A stretch of DNA of 64,000 nt. Source: Methanohalobium evestigatum Z-7303 (GTDB taxonomy: Archaea > Halobacteriota > Methanosarcinia > Methanosarcinales > Methanosarcinaceae). Position 1 is the first letter of the stretch, and every line of letters begins with the position of its first letter. Where the stretch lies: assembly GCF_000196655.1 (NCBI RefSeq), contig NC_014253.1, positions 1,178,001-1,242,000 of the forward strand, written 5' to 3'. Positions 26,339-34,981 of the stretch are shown here, in pieces. The notes beneath the pieces are model-generated. The model saw nothing but the letters and a program-made list of their open reading frames with translations, was not told the origin of the DNA and did not search any database. The translations under genes and the position numbers were made by a program.

Positions 26339-26845
26339 ATGATTCATATAACACAGGAAAACAGATCTAAAATCAAGCTGGACTGTATAAAAGAAGAAAA
26401 CGGTAGAGGAGAATTCCTCATTAATCCAACTATAATGCTCAGGACGTTAATATCTGGAACCTACACCCGCTATAACGGCGGATGGTTGAGAAAAATAGAT
26501 GGATTGAACAAGGAACACGCCAACGGATATTCTCTGATTGGTGAATTCTATGGTGGCTGGAAAATACAGTGGCTTCCACCTGGACTATATGTCGATTGTT
26601 CAAAAGGAGGAAGCCGGAAAAATCAGAAATTCTATTATTCATTGATAAAACTGAACCCAGATGGAACCGCAGAAGTTCTTAAACAAATATATAATGACCC
26701 AAGCTGGGCTGTTGAATTCTGGGACGAGATTGAAAAACATCTACCAGAATTTAAAACCAGAGAACAAATCTTACTCGATGAACAAGAACTAATCAGTATT
26801 CGTTTCGAGGAAATAAACAAAGAACTGGAAAAAGCATCACAATAA
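26339..26845 (+). CDS. LDCIK-family protein, paralogue 3
   Basis: About 168 residues: LDCIKEENGRGEFLINP, GGWLRKIDGLNKEHANGYSL, LPPGLYVDCSKGG, SLIKLNPDGT, WAVEFWDEIEKHLPEFKT and an acidic helical tail (EEINKELEKASQ). An ATG exists at 26339, but it overlaps the GGTGAT that would be the ribosome binding site; ATA 26348, 7 nt further, would match the lead length of paralogue 2. The function is unknown. It lies 137 bp before the Orc1/Cdc6 gene. Confidence 0.75.
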   Translation: MIHITQENRSKIKLDCIKEENGRGEFLINPTIMLRTLISGTYTRYNGGWLRKIDGLNKEHANGYSLIGEFYGGWKIQWLPPGLYVDCSKGGSRKNQKFYYSLIKLNPDGTAEVLKQIYNDPSWAVEFWDEIEKHLPEFKTREQILLDEQELISIRFEEINKELEKASQ

Positions 26846-26856
26846 CCACAAAAATG

Positions 26857-26881
26857 GTCTCACGGTTTATACTGTGGGACA
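26857..26881 (+). terminator. Hairpin after LDCIK paralogue 3
   Basis: GTCTCACGGT pairs with ACTGTGGGAC (two G-U pairs) around TTAT, followed by AT-rich DNA without a clean T-run. Confidence 0.4.
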
Positions 26882-26981
26882 CTATATATTATACTAATAA
26901 TGATTGGACCCACATTAATCTATCCAAACAAATTCTCGATAATCCAATTCAATTATATAATATCAAAAAACGGTGATCAAC

Positions 26982-28328
26982 TTGAAAAACGGAACAATTT
27001 CGAATAACATATTCAAAGATGTAAATCTTAATAACATCATATACAAGAATCGAGAATCGCTTAAAAACGGGTATCTATTAGACCCTGATAATATCTACTA
27101 CAGAGAAGATGTACTGGAAGAATTAAAAGATTCCCTGATGCCTGCCCTAAGAGGAGAAACCCCTGACAATGTGCTTATAGATGGGAATCACGGCACAGGC
27201 AAGACATTACTCACAAGAATAGTCATGGAAAATCTGGAAAACCTGACAAAATCAGATGTATATACAGATGTTTATACACTTCATGTTAACTGCAGCCAGA
27301 CCGGTACAAAATTCTCTATCGTGAAAACATTGATATCAGACCTTGAAAAGAAAGGAAATGTCAGTAGCCAGACGCTTGTCAACTCATATGACAGTTACAT
27401 CGAAAGGTTCTTCGACCTGGTGAACGTGTTGGATGGCGTTGTGATAGTAGTTTTTGATGAACTCGATCAAATACAGGAAGACACAGTAGTAAATGACATC
27501 CTGCGGTCTGTTGAAAATATGAAAACATATAGAGGAATCTGTGTGGTTGGTATCACAAACGACCACAGATATAGCTATTACCTTAACAGGAAAACCCTGG
27601 ATGTGTTCAATCCGGTTAAGATTAAATTCACCACATACACATCAAATCAGATGAAACAGATCCTGTCAAGAAGGGCTAAATTAGCTTTTACTGATGAAAT
27701 GATTGAGAATACAGACCTGTCATCAGTTATCAATGAATGCTGCAAATATACTCTGCAAGATAGAAACAGTATACGATATGCACTTGACCTTCTGCTGGAA
27801 GTTGGTGATCTTGCATACAGGGAAAACAGCGACTACATAGACTCTGATTTTGTATCAGAAGCGAAAGAAATACTGGACAACAAGAACATCAAAAAGGTTT
27901 TGATACAGCTTCCAAGAACAGATAAAATGATATTGCTATCACTGTCTTACCTGTCGTTTGTCTATCCAAAAATCTGTGAACAATTGGAAAGACGTGGAAA
28001 GGACACAGAAAGGTTTGACAGGATAAGGAGCAGAGATGTGTATAATATCTATGAAAAAGTTTGTAGAGACAACGAGATCGAACCTGTTGGTGACCACAGG
28101 AAATGGGAATCAATCAGGCATCTATCAGAACTCGATGTTATCGATACAATCAAGACGTCTCTTGGTAGAAACCAGGGTGTAGATACTGTGTTAAAACCTA
28201 CTATGTCCTATAAATTCATAATGAATACGCTGGGAGATGATGATGACCTCTGTCTGGATGTAATAAAATATTTCAAATACAACGATGGTTCACTAAGAAC
28301 CTTTATTATTCATGGGATAGATAACTAA
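26982..28328 (+). CDS. cdc6: Orc1/Cdc6-family replication initiator
   Basis: About 448 residues of AAA+ plus winged-helix architecture. Walker A is GNHGTGKT (68-75), Walker B VVFDELDQ (about 155-162), and sensor 1 VVGITND (about 188-194). The usual GDxRxALDLL sensor-2 segment is replaced by QDRNSIRYALDLL. The C-terminal winged helix would bind origin repeats. I chose TTG 26982, with GGTGATC 4-5 nt upstream; GTG 26973 would place the start inside that ribosome binding site. It lies immediately next to the repeat-flanked AT-rich region, so it is very likely the initiator for that origin. It is divergent for a main chromosomal Orc1, so a secondary or acquired origin is plausible. Confidence 0.9.
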   Translation: MKNGTISNNIFKDVNLNNIIYKNRESLKNGYLLDPDNIYYREDVLEELKDSLMPALRGETPDNVLIDGNHGTGKTLLTRIVMENLENLTKSDVYTDVYTLHVNCSQTGTKFSIVKTLISDLEKKGNVSSQTLVNSYDSYIERFFDLVNVLDGVVIVVFDELDQIQEDTVVNDILRSVENMKTYRGICVVGITNDHRYSYYLNRKTLDVFNPVKIKFTTYTSNQMKQILSRRAKLAFTDEMIENTDLSSVINECCKYTLQDRNSIRYALDLLLEVGDLAYRENSDYIDSDFVSEAKEILDNKNIKKVLIQLPRTDKMILLSLSYLSFVYPKICEQLERRGKDTERFDRIRSRDVYNIYEKVCRDNEIEPVGDHRKWESIRHLSELDVIDTIKTSLGRNQGVDTVLKPTMSYKFIMNTLGDDDDLCLDVIKYFKYNDGSLRTFIIHGIDN

Positions 28329-28350
28329 ATTATCTATCTTTTTCCTCTTT

Positions 28351-28455
28351 TGATACACACAAGTAAAATCAGATGAAGTGAATAGATACATTTGAATTTG
28401 ATTTGGTGGGAACATTGGTTTGTTGATACACACACCTCCAGTCAGATGAAAAGGA
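28351..28455 (+). repeat. Origin type 2 repeats, left side
   Basis: Two units, TGATACACAC...TCAGATGAA at 28351 and 28424. The core is GATACACACA followed about 10 nt later by TCAGATGAA. Confidence 0.7.
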
Positions 28456-28492
28456 ATTTTTAGTCAAATTGGTTTTTTGAAACAGTGCTCGT

Positions 28493-28716
28493 ATACACAG
28501 ACACACCTTTGTTAATGAGTTCTGGAATATCCAATAAGATGTTTTGTTATCTACACAGACACACCTTCATTAACGAGTTCTGGGATATCCAATAAGATGT
28601 TTTGTTATCTACACAGACACACCTTCATTAACGAGTTCTGGGATATCCAATAAGATGTTTTGTTATCTACACAGACACACCTTTGTTAATGAGTTCTGGG
28701 ATATCCAATAAGATCT
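28493..28716 (+). repeat. Origin type 1 repeats, 58-bp direct array
   Basis: Four units with exact 58-bp period (CACAG at 28496, 28554, 28612, 28670), nearly identical, the last truncated. Each contains CAGACACACCTT, then TTAA(C/T)GAGTTCTGG and ATATCCAATAAGAT. Confidence 0.9.
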
Positions 28717-28729
28717 TAAAAATAATAAT

Positions 28730-29460
28730 TCAAAACAAAACGATGATGATTCGAAGAAATAGACATAATTTTTCTATGATTAAGTTGTATCTAGGTTAGA
28801 TTTACTTTAGATTTCTTTTAATTTTTATACATTTTTAATAAATGATTAATGTTTTGAGAAAAAAGAAATTAGAAATGATGAGTATTGAATTGTTTGAGAT
28901 TGAGTTGTTTGAGAAAAAGATTAGAGGTTGAACTCTTGATACAATTGATCTTTTGATTTGATTATTCTATTTTTTTTAATTTTTATATTATTTTTATTTT
29001 TATATTATTTTAATTTTCTATATAATTAGTATATTTTTAATAATATATAAATTTATTCTTCTATAAAACAATTATTTTTTTATTAAAAGTGAAAATTAAT
29101 TAGAAATAATAAAATATATAAATAATGAAATACATAAAAAATCCACATGATTTTCAAAAATAATATAATAATAAAAAGAAAGACAAAAAAATCTAGAGTA
29201 AATAATAAAAAACAACTTACAAAAATAAAAACTTCAAAAACAAAAAAACTCTATTCTAAAAAACCTAACTTGAAATCATCATATCATCATATCAATTCTG
29301 TAACAAAACGTATCAAGAAAATTACACAAATCATTAGAAAACGTCTATATGTATATTATAATGATTAATCTCAATCCGAATTATAATAACAATCAAAAAA
29401 GAAATCGAATATATCATATATTATTATAATAACGAACATCTCAATCCTAACTTTGGTTCA
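28730..29460. other. AT-rich core, candidate DNA unwinding element
   Basis: Over 700 bp of extremely AT-rich DNA, with long A and T runs from 28980 to 29140. It lies between the two inverted repeat arrays. No credible gene is present; a Lys-rich frame at 29147-29368 is a composition effect. Confidence 0.65.
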
Positions 29461-29491
29461 AATATCTTTAACTTATTCTTAACTTGTTGGT

Positions 29492-29764
29492 ATATCAGAA
29501 CTCATTGAGAAAGGTGTCTGTGTGTTGACTAATTTCTGATACCATTATATCACTATTACCTGATTTTATAAACTTCATATAACTTTAAAAAATAACAGAC
29601 TAATTATAATGAGCTATCGAAATCTTATTTTTTTATTCTAACAATTTTAAACTCATTGACATATTAGAACTCATTGAAAAAGGTGTGTGTCTGTTAGAAA
29701 TGATTATAATCCATGTTATCTTATCAATATATTAGAACTCATTAGAAAAGGTGTCTGTGTGTTA
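29492..29764 (-). repeat. Origin type 1 repeats, inverted right side
   Basis: Three units (29492-29526, 29662-29695, 29729-29764) reading AGAACTCATTGAGAAAGGTG then TCTGTGTGTT, the reverse complement of the left-side units. Spacing is irregular (170 and 67 bp), unlike the left array. Confidence 0.8.
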
Positions 29765-29815
29765 ACGCTTATGCTATCTTATTTAGATATAATCCGTACT
29801 TGATTTTTTGGTAGA

Positions 29816-30027
29816 TTTCATCTGATTAGATGTGTGTATGTATTTCCACTTTACATCATACAACATTTTTCTTAAAAAAATTATTAATAATTGTTCATAC
29901 TACTTATCAATCATCTAAGCCACCATATTCAATTGTTTTCATCTGATTTAATGTGTGTATGTGCCTTTGGATTATCATTTCCAATCATTCCAGATATAGT
30001 TTTCAACTGATTGAAGGTGTATGTATT
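29816..30027 (-). repeat. Origin type 2 repeats, inverted right side
   Basis: Three units, at 29816, 29937 and 30000, reading TTCATCTGATTAGATGTGTG; the third is diverged. They are reverse complements of the left outer units. Confidence 0.7.
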
Positions 30028-30118
30028 ATAATTTTGAATTTCTGGAAGATATATTGAATATCTAAGATTTGCAATTTTAGCTATAAAAACTTCAGTAAGT
30101 TCGGTTAATCAGTACAAA

Positions 30119-30440
30119 ACTCCATTTTTCCAGAAAAAGTTATTCTGAGGATCTCTTTCAAATTGTTCGAAAACACTCGGGTAAAGGCCCGGATATTTAG
30201 CTTCCTCTAGAGGTATACAAAACATCCTTTCAGGATTATCAGGTTCTCCTCCAAGGCCAATCACAACAAAAACCGGTATATCGTTCTTTTGAATACTGCC
30301 TGTACCGTTTCAATTGGTCAGGTTTTGACCACTGAAATTTACCCTGATATCGCATAACAAGGTCCGGGTTGCTGTCAGCTTCTACATAACAGCCCCTTTT
30401 CCAGGACACGTCGTGATCCAACTCACACAGCTTCGTTTTC
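30119..30440 (-). pseudogene. Frameshifted nuclease-like hypothetical gene
   Basis: Two overlapping minus-strand frames together give one protein. The first reads KLCELDHDVSWKRGCYVEAD, then GKFQWSKPDQLKRYRQYSKE. After a frame change near 30260 the second reads VFVVIGLGGEPDNPERMFCI, PLEEAKYPGLYPSVFEQFER and NNFFWKN. The pattern (acidic residue, beta strands, VIGLGG) resembles small PD-(D/E)xK restriction-like proteins, but I cannot name the family. There is no start codon or complete domain, so it is a broken gene at the edge of the origin. Confidence 0.6.
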
Positions 30441-30554
30441 TGTTAATATCTCATATATTTTAGATGCGTTTTTTGATTTCTGTCTAAAAATCCTATCATT
30501 GAAATTCTTAATTACTTTTTATAGTTTACTTATTCTTCCTTTTCTACAAATCTA

Positions 30555-30778
30555 TTTAACATTTATCTTAAATCTTTTATCCTAAATCCTTTATCTTAAA
30601 TCCTTTATCTTAAATCTTTATCCTAAACCCTTTATCTTAAATCCTTTATCTTAAATCCTTTATCTTAAATCCTTTATCTTAAATCCTTTATCTTAAATCC
30701 TTTATCTTAAATCCTTTATCTTAAATCCTTTACCTTAAATCCTTTACCTTAAATCTTTTATCCTAAATCCTTTATCTT
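30555..30778 (+). repeat. 14-bp tandem repeat (minisatellite)
   Basis: About fifteen tandem copies of a CCTTTATCTTAAAT unit, with variants such as CCTTTACC and CTTTATCC at the two ends and identical units in the middle. There are no spacers, so it is not CRISPR. It lies 0.5 kb beyond the origin. The rest of 30441-31111 is AT-rich sequence with nothing recognised. Confidence 0.9.
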
Positions 30779-31141
30779 TTCTCATCGCTCCGATATTAGA
30801 ATTAAATCCAATTATATCTTTTTTTTATTATTGGAAAATTATGAAAATTTAGATTAAATATAATAGTTTAAGTGATAAATCTTAAAACTTAAAAGATTTA
30901 ATATAAATCTTAAATGATAAATATTCGAATTTTATTACTTATTTTCTTATTTTATAATTTATAAATGTCTACTTTATGATTTTATAATTTATAACTGTCT
31001 ATTTTCTAATTTTAAGATTTATAAAAGCTTGATTATGGGAAAAATTTATTAATGAAATCATCAATAGGTAATTACAATCTGGATTTGTATCAATTTGGAT
31101 CCAGATATATATAAAAAATAAAAAACCAAGAGAGGGTTTTT

Positions 31142-31333
31142 ATACAAAATAAAAACAGAAGACAAAACGACCCAACATCTGGTTATAAAGAAGCCAGGAA
31201 AGTTGTAAGTATAGTGATAGAAAAAAACCAAGCAAATGATGCCAAACCGATGAAGGCAAAAGCTTTCATGCATTTTTCAATAAATGGAGAATCAAATCAA
31301 CTGGCATCAGAACGTTTGGATGCATATGTATGA
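31142..31333 (+). CDS. Small unknown protein, uncertain
   Basis: The frame is open from 31115 to TGA 31331-31333 and reads SGYKEARKVVSIVIEKNQAN, then KAKAFMHFSINGESNQLASE. It looks coding because of its helix-forming pattern and codon use, unlike the surrounding AT-rich DNA. No ATG lies near the 5' end; AGAGGG is followed 6 nt later by ATA 31142, the same layout as the TPR genes further on. It may instead be the tail of a decayed gene. It ends 7 bp before element S copy 1. Confidence 0.35.
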   Translation: MQNKNRRQNDPTSGYKEARKVVSIVIEKNQANDAKPMKAKAFMHFSINGESNQLASERLDAYV

Positions 31334-31339
31334 AAGGCA

Positions 31340-31636
31340 AAAAATGAAGCAAAGAAGCATTTAGGGTCTATAACTTTGATTTGCTTAGTAATTCAATCTT
31401 GAACTGGTTATTGGACTTACGTCTTATGATTGAACTACTTTTTACAAAGTCATAGCATGTCGCTTCTTGCTCCATTGCCGAAAATTGTGGGATAGGTTAG
31501 ACCCTTTCCACAATTCTATTCGTATATATCGAATAGAAATACCCAAACAGTTGTTTGGTTAACCTCTTATTAGGTATAGCTATTATAACTGTTTTTTGGG
31601 TATCGCAACTTCATAAAGATATACTCTAATGGAGGA
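31340..31636 (+). ncRNA. Structured element S copy 1, likely 5' leader of the TPR gene
   Basis: About 300 bp that is over 90% identical to 34160-34462. Stems: AATTGTGG/CCACAATT; CTATTCG/CGAATAG; and a long stem pairing ATACCCAAACAGTT with AACTGTTTTTTGGGTAT, with AACC/GGTT pairing inside its loop. The element ends in TAATGGAGG, the ribosome binding site of the TPR gene, so it would form that gene's 5' untranslated region. There is no conserved frame. It could be a cis-regulatory RNA. Confidence 0.6.
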
Positions 31637-31641
31637 ATATT

Positions 31642-34134
31642 ATAACCTCAAAAAAGAAAAAAACAGATTCAAACATCTATAATAAGGTAAATACTAAAGA
31701 TACCCCAAAGATTGATAACATCTTGTTTGAACTTAATAATAAGTTGCCAGACAAAAGTGTACCATTTGCTGAAAAGCTTGAAGATATTGAGAACGCCCTT
31801 GAGATGGAAAATCTCGATGATGACCTCAAACAAAGACTTTTGTACTTTAAAATAGAACTCTATAAGTCAGCAAATGATTTCCAGACAGCTAACCAAATAG
31901 AAAATTCATTGTCAATGAGTTTTGATGATGAAGCAACATGGTATTATAGAGCATTTATAGCATCCTTAATGGGAAACCATGTAACCTCCCTGGAATATCT
32001 AAATAACATTGTAAAAAATAATGACGAAATGAAGTATTGGTTATTGAAAGCTGCTAACTTAGATTTTATAGGTCATTATAAAGAAGCAGTAGAATGTTGC
32101 AATAAAGCATTGAAATTGAAAAATGACCCAGGAATTCAAATCAAAAAAGGTGAACTGCTCAAAAAACAAGGGTTGTTCAAAAAAGCAAGGATTGCTTATG
32201 GTAAAGCATTGGAAAATGATAACTATAAACATGATATTGAATTGTTAAAGGACTATTCTCATGCTTATCAAATGGAAGGCAAGGTAAATGAAGCTCTTAA
32301 AGTGATCAAGAGAGCTAAAAATCTAAATCTCTTTGACAAAGAAACGCTGCATATGCAAGCAGATATGCTGGCAGAGTCAGGTCATCGTAAAGAAGCTGTC
32401 GAAGTCATTAACATGATACTTGAAATAAATCCTGATGATTTCGAAGCTGCTTTCATGAAACTGGAATTGTTGCTAATCATGAAACGCTATAAGGAAGCTG
32501 AAAATCTTGTCAGTTACATCTTTAATTCAAATCCTGATACAGGTGACCAATGGTTGTACAAAGCAAAAATATTGTCAACCTATGGTTACTATACTGAAGC
32601 AGATGAAGCTATCAATGAAGCAGAGAAATTGAACCCGGTACTTGCAAATATTTCATTAATCAAAGCAAATCATTACTCAAATTTGGGTGAGTACGATAAG
32701 GCTATTGATATATGCAGTAGAGCATTAGAAGTAGATGAGGATGTGAATACATATTCATCTAGATCAGAGGCATATGCCAAAAAAGGTGATCTCAAAAACG
32801 CCTTGAGGGATATAAATAATGCTATAAATTTAAATGATGATGTCATTAATTTTTGGAATCAGAGAGGAGAAATACTTTGGGCCTTGGGTGATTTAAGAGG
32901 AGCTCTTGAATCATTTAGAAAAGCACTGAAAATCGATGACAATGATAGTACTGCTTTGAAACATGGATCTAAACTACTTCACAATTTGGGCGATCACAGT
33001 GAAGCTGTAAATCTTATGGATAAATACCTTTCCAACTATCCAGAAGATGTCGAAATATTAGGGTTAAAGGGAAGTTCCAAAGCAAAGACCGGGAACTGTG
33101 AAGAAGGACTCAAATGGGTTAACAAAGCATTGAAACTAAAAGAAAATTATCCAGATGCCTGGGATATAAAATCAGCAATATATACAGAAATGGGAAAACA
33201 TGAAGCATCACTGGATGCTGCAGAATACGGTTTGTTCTATGACCCAGAGAATCCAGAGCTGATGTACAAAAAAGGCTGCACCTTAATAAATCTGCAAAGG
33301 TACGAAGAGGCATTTGATTGTATAAATCAGGCTTTGGGTAAAAAAGAAGATGTTGATATGTTGGTCAACAAGGCTCGTCTTGAATCCTTACTCGGAAAGA
33401 TAGAAGATGCAGTAAAGACCTATAATCGAGCAATCGAACTGGAACCAAGATACGAAGCATTGAATGCTAAAGTGGCTTGTCTCATAACACTTGAAAGATT
33501 TGAAGAGGCAATGGACATAATCGACCAGGTAGACCCTAATTATTTGAACCGGTTTGAATTTTGGATGAACAAAATTATGTGCTTTATTAAGCTTAACAGG
33601 TATGATGAAGCACTTGAATGCATAGATAATTTCGGCAATAATGTTCCTGATGAAATCAAAGAATATATGTTCCAAACATTATCTGAAACATTAGATACCG
33701 ATAATGTGGATCAAGAAGATGAACCTAAATTGATGCTTTTAAAAGGAGCTATTTTGTTCGAATTTGGTAAAGATGGCGCAGTGGAGGTATTCTACTCTGT
33801 TGCAGAGAAATGGATGGATAGCAATCCGAAAGATGCATTGGAATCATTGAATAGAACCTTATCTATAAACCCCGATGATGTAGATGCATTACGCATGAAA
33901 GCTGATCTCCACTACAATTTGTCTGATTACAAAAAATCCCTGAAAACTATTGATAAAGCTTTGGAGATAGAAGGTGATAATGCTCGGTTGTGGTTGATGA
34001 GAAGTTATGTCCTCGATTCGCTTGGAAAAACAAGTGATGCGTTAGAATCACTTGAAAAAGCTCATAACCTTTCACCGGATGACAATGACGTCTTGAATTA
34101 CAAGATAATCGTGGAGGCTAAAATAGGACAGTGA
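31642..34134 (+). CDS. TPR-repeat protein 1 (non-canonical start)
   Basis: About 830 residues, almost all TPR repeats of ~34 residues, more than 18 units (e.g. ALKLKNDPGIQIKKGELLKK, YTEADEAINEAEKLNP, YEEAFDCINQALGKK). It is a scaffold for protein contacts and has no enzyme motif. After GGAGG 31631-31635 the frame runs AAT ATT ATA ACC TCA AAA AAG; no ATG, GTG or TTG other than GTA/ATT-like codons occurs until TTG 31723. ATA 31642 lies 6 nt from the ribosome binding site and is the best start. The lead is Lys/Asn/Thr-rich. It is related to the TPR genes at 35.5 and 36.4 kb. Confidence 0.8.
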   Translation: MTSKKKKTDSNIYNKVNTKDTPKIDNILFELNNKLPDKSVPFAEKLEDIENALEMENLDDDLKQRLLYFKIELYKSANDFQTANQIENSLSMSFDDEATWYYRAFIASLMGNHVTSLEYLNNIVKNNDEMKYWLLKAANLDFIGHYKEAVECCNKALKLKNDPGIQIKKGELLKKQGLFKKARIAYGKALENDNYKHDIELLKDYSHAYQMEGKVNEALKVIKRAKNLNLFDKETLHMQADMLAESGHRKEAVEVINMILEINPDDFEAAFMKLELLLIMKRYKEAENLVSYIFNSNPDTGDQWLYKAKILSTYGYYTEADEAINEAEKLNPVLANISLIKANHYSNLGEYDKAIDICSRALEVDEDVNTYSSRSEAYAKKGDLKNALRDINNAINLNDDVINFWNQRGEILWALGDLRGALESFRKALKIDDNDSTALKHGSKLLHNLGDHSEAVNLMDKYLSNYPEDVEILGLKGSSKAKTGNCEEGLKWVNKALKLKENYPDAWDIKSAIYTEMGKHEASLDAAEYGLFYDPENPELMYKKGCTLINLQRYEEAFDCINQALGKKEDVDMLVNKARLESLLGKIEDAVKTYNRAIELEPRYEALNAKVACLITLERFEEAMDIIDQVDPNYLNRFEFWMNKIMCFIKLNRYDEALECIDNFGNNVPDEIKEYMFQTLSETLDTDNVDQEDEPKLMLLKGAILFEFGKDGAVEVFYSVAEKWMDSNPKDALESLNRTLSINPDDVDALRMKADLHYNLSDYKKSLKTIDKALEIEGDNARLWLMRSYVLDSLGKTSDALESLEKAHNLSPDDNDVLNYKIIVEAKIGQ

Positions 34135-34159
34135 TATCAGAGCGTCTGAATAATAGTTG

Positions 34160-34462
34160 TAAAAATGAAGCTAAGAAGCTTTTAGAATCTATAACTTTGA
34201 TTTGCTTAGTAGTTCAATCTTGGACAGGGTATTGGATTTATGTCTTATGATTGAACTACTTTTTACAAAGTCATAGCATGTCGCTTCTTGCTCCATTGCC
34301 GAAAATTGTGGAATAGGTTAGACCCTTTCCACAATTCTATTCGTATATATCGAATAGGAAATACCCAAAACAGTTGTTTTGGTTAACCTACTGTTAGGTA
34401 TAGCTGCTATAACTGTTTTTGGGTATTTCAACTTGCTAAATGCAGAATATACACTAATGGAG
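34160..34462 (+). ncRNA. Structured element S copy 2
   Basis: Second copy of 31340-31636. Stems: AATTGTGGAA (34304-34313)/TTCCACAATT (34327-34336); CTATTCG (34337-34343)/CGAATAG (34351-34357); and AATACCCAAAACAGTT (34360-34375) with AACTGTTTTTGGGTATT (34411-34427). It ends CTAATGGAGATATTAA, but no TPR gene follows, so either the gene was lost or the element acts on its own. Confidence 0.6.
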
Positions 34463-34642
34463 ATATTAATATAATATAGATAAAAATGTTTGAAAAGTTC
34501 TATAGATTTCAAATAGCTAACATGCTCTTGAAAAGATCAATTCGGTCTTAAATTGTTAATAAAATCCTCATAAAACTTGGATATCGAATACTTGGGTACT
34601 GGATATCAGGTCTCCATATATAGTTTTTATATGGATTTTCAA

Positions 34643-34792
34643 TTTCAATGTGTCATGTCACACTGAAAATTGAAGTAATCAGGTTATTATAAGGTTTTAA
34701 ATTTTAAATGTGTGATGTCACACTGAAAATTAGTAATATTATCATCTAATATTACCTTATTAGCCAAAATAAGACCGTTAATCTTATAAATT
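34643..34792 (+). promoter_or_regulatory. Two inverted repeats plus TATA box
   Basis: TTTCAATGTG-TCATGT-CACACTGAAA (34643-34668) and AAATGTG-TGATGT-CACACT (34706-34724), then AAGACCGTTAATCTTATAAA (TATA 34783-34790). The same design recurs near 37.4-37.55 kb. A likely promoter with operator-type sites for the gene at 35.0 kb. The remaining gap to 34981 includes a short frame 34912-34962 that I do not regard as a gene. Confidence 0.55.
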
Positions 34793-34981
34793 CAGAAATA
34801 ATTTACGCAAATAAGTGTATTAATTACACCTAAAATATATTAAAAAATGAAAAACAGAGGTGAAAAAAGTATAATCCACAGTTGTTTACTGTCAATCATA
34901 CACCTAAAATGGTGTGTTTGCCAGAACAAGCAAAAGAAATTGGCCATAAACAAAAATAAGTTTCACAAAGGAACTTAGCAG

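Larger units (their letters stand above)
28351..30027. other. Probable replication origin
   Basis: Downstream of the Orc1/Cdc6 gene, two repeat types are arranged symmetrically around an AT-rich core. Left to right: type 2 at 28351 and 28424; type 1 four times as 58-bp units (28493-28716); an AT-rich core with almost no G or C (28730-29460); type 1 inverted at 29492, 29662 and 29729; type 2 inverted at 29816, 29937 and 30000. Archaeal origins are typically inverted origin-recognition boxes flanking an unwinding element beside orc1/cdc6, which this matches. The repeats do not match an ORB consensus I know. Confidence 0.85.

Noticed and set aside
28493-28716. Regular 58-bp repeats resembling a CRISPR array
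   Set aside because: The whole 58-bp unit is repeated, with no unique spacers, inverted copies lie on the far side, and there are no cas genes; origin repeats explain it better.
29147-29368. 73-codon Lys-rich frame in the AT-rich core
   Set aside because: Composition is what AT-rich DNA gives; no ribosome binding site, and the position is the presumed unwinding region.
30555-30778. Tandem 14-bp repeats as CRISPR or telomere
   Set aside because: No spacers, and the sequence is internal to the contig; it is a minisatellite.
31061-31273. 70-codon minus-strand frame
   Set aside because: It overlaps a more protein-like plus-strand frame and has low-complexity aromatic composition.
34912-34962. 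Short ATG frame in the leader of the 35.0-kb gene
   Set aside because: Only 16 codons, with no repeat elsewhere; cannot be supported as a coding gene.
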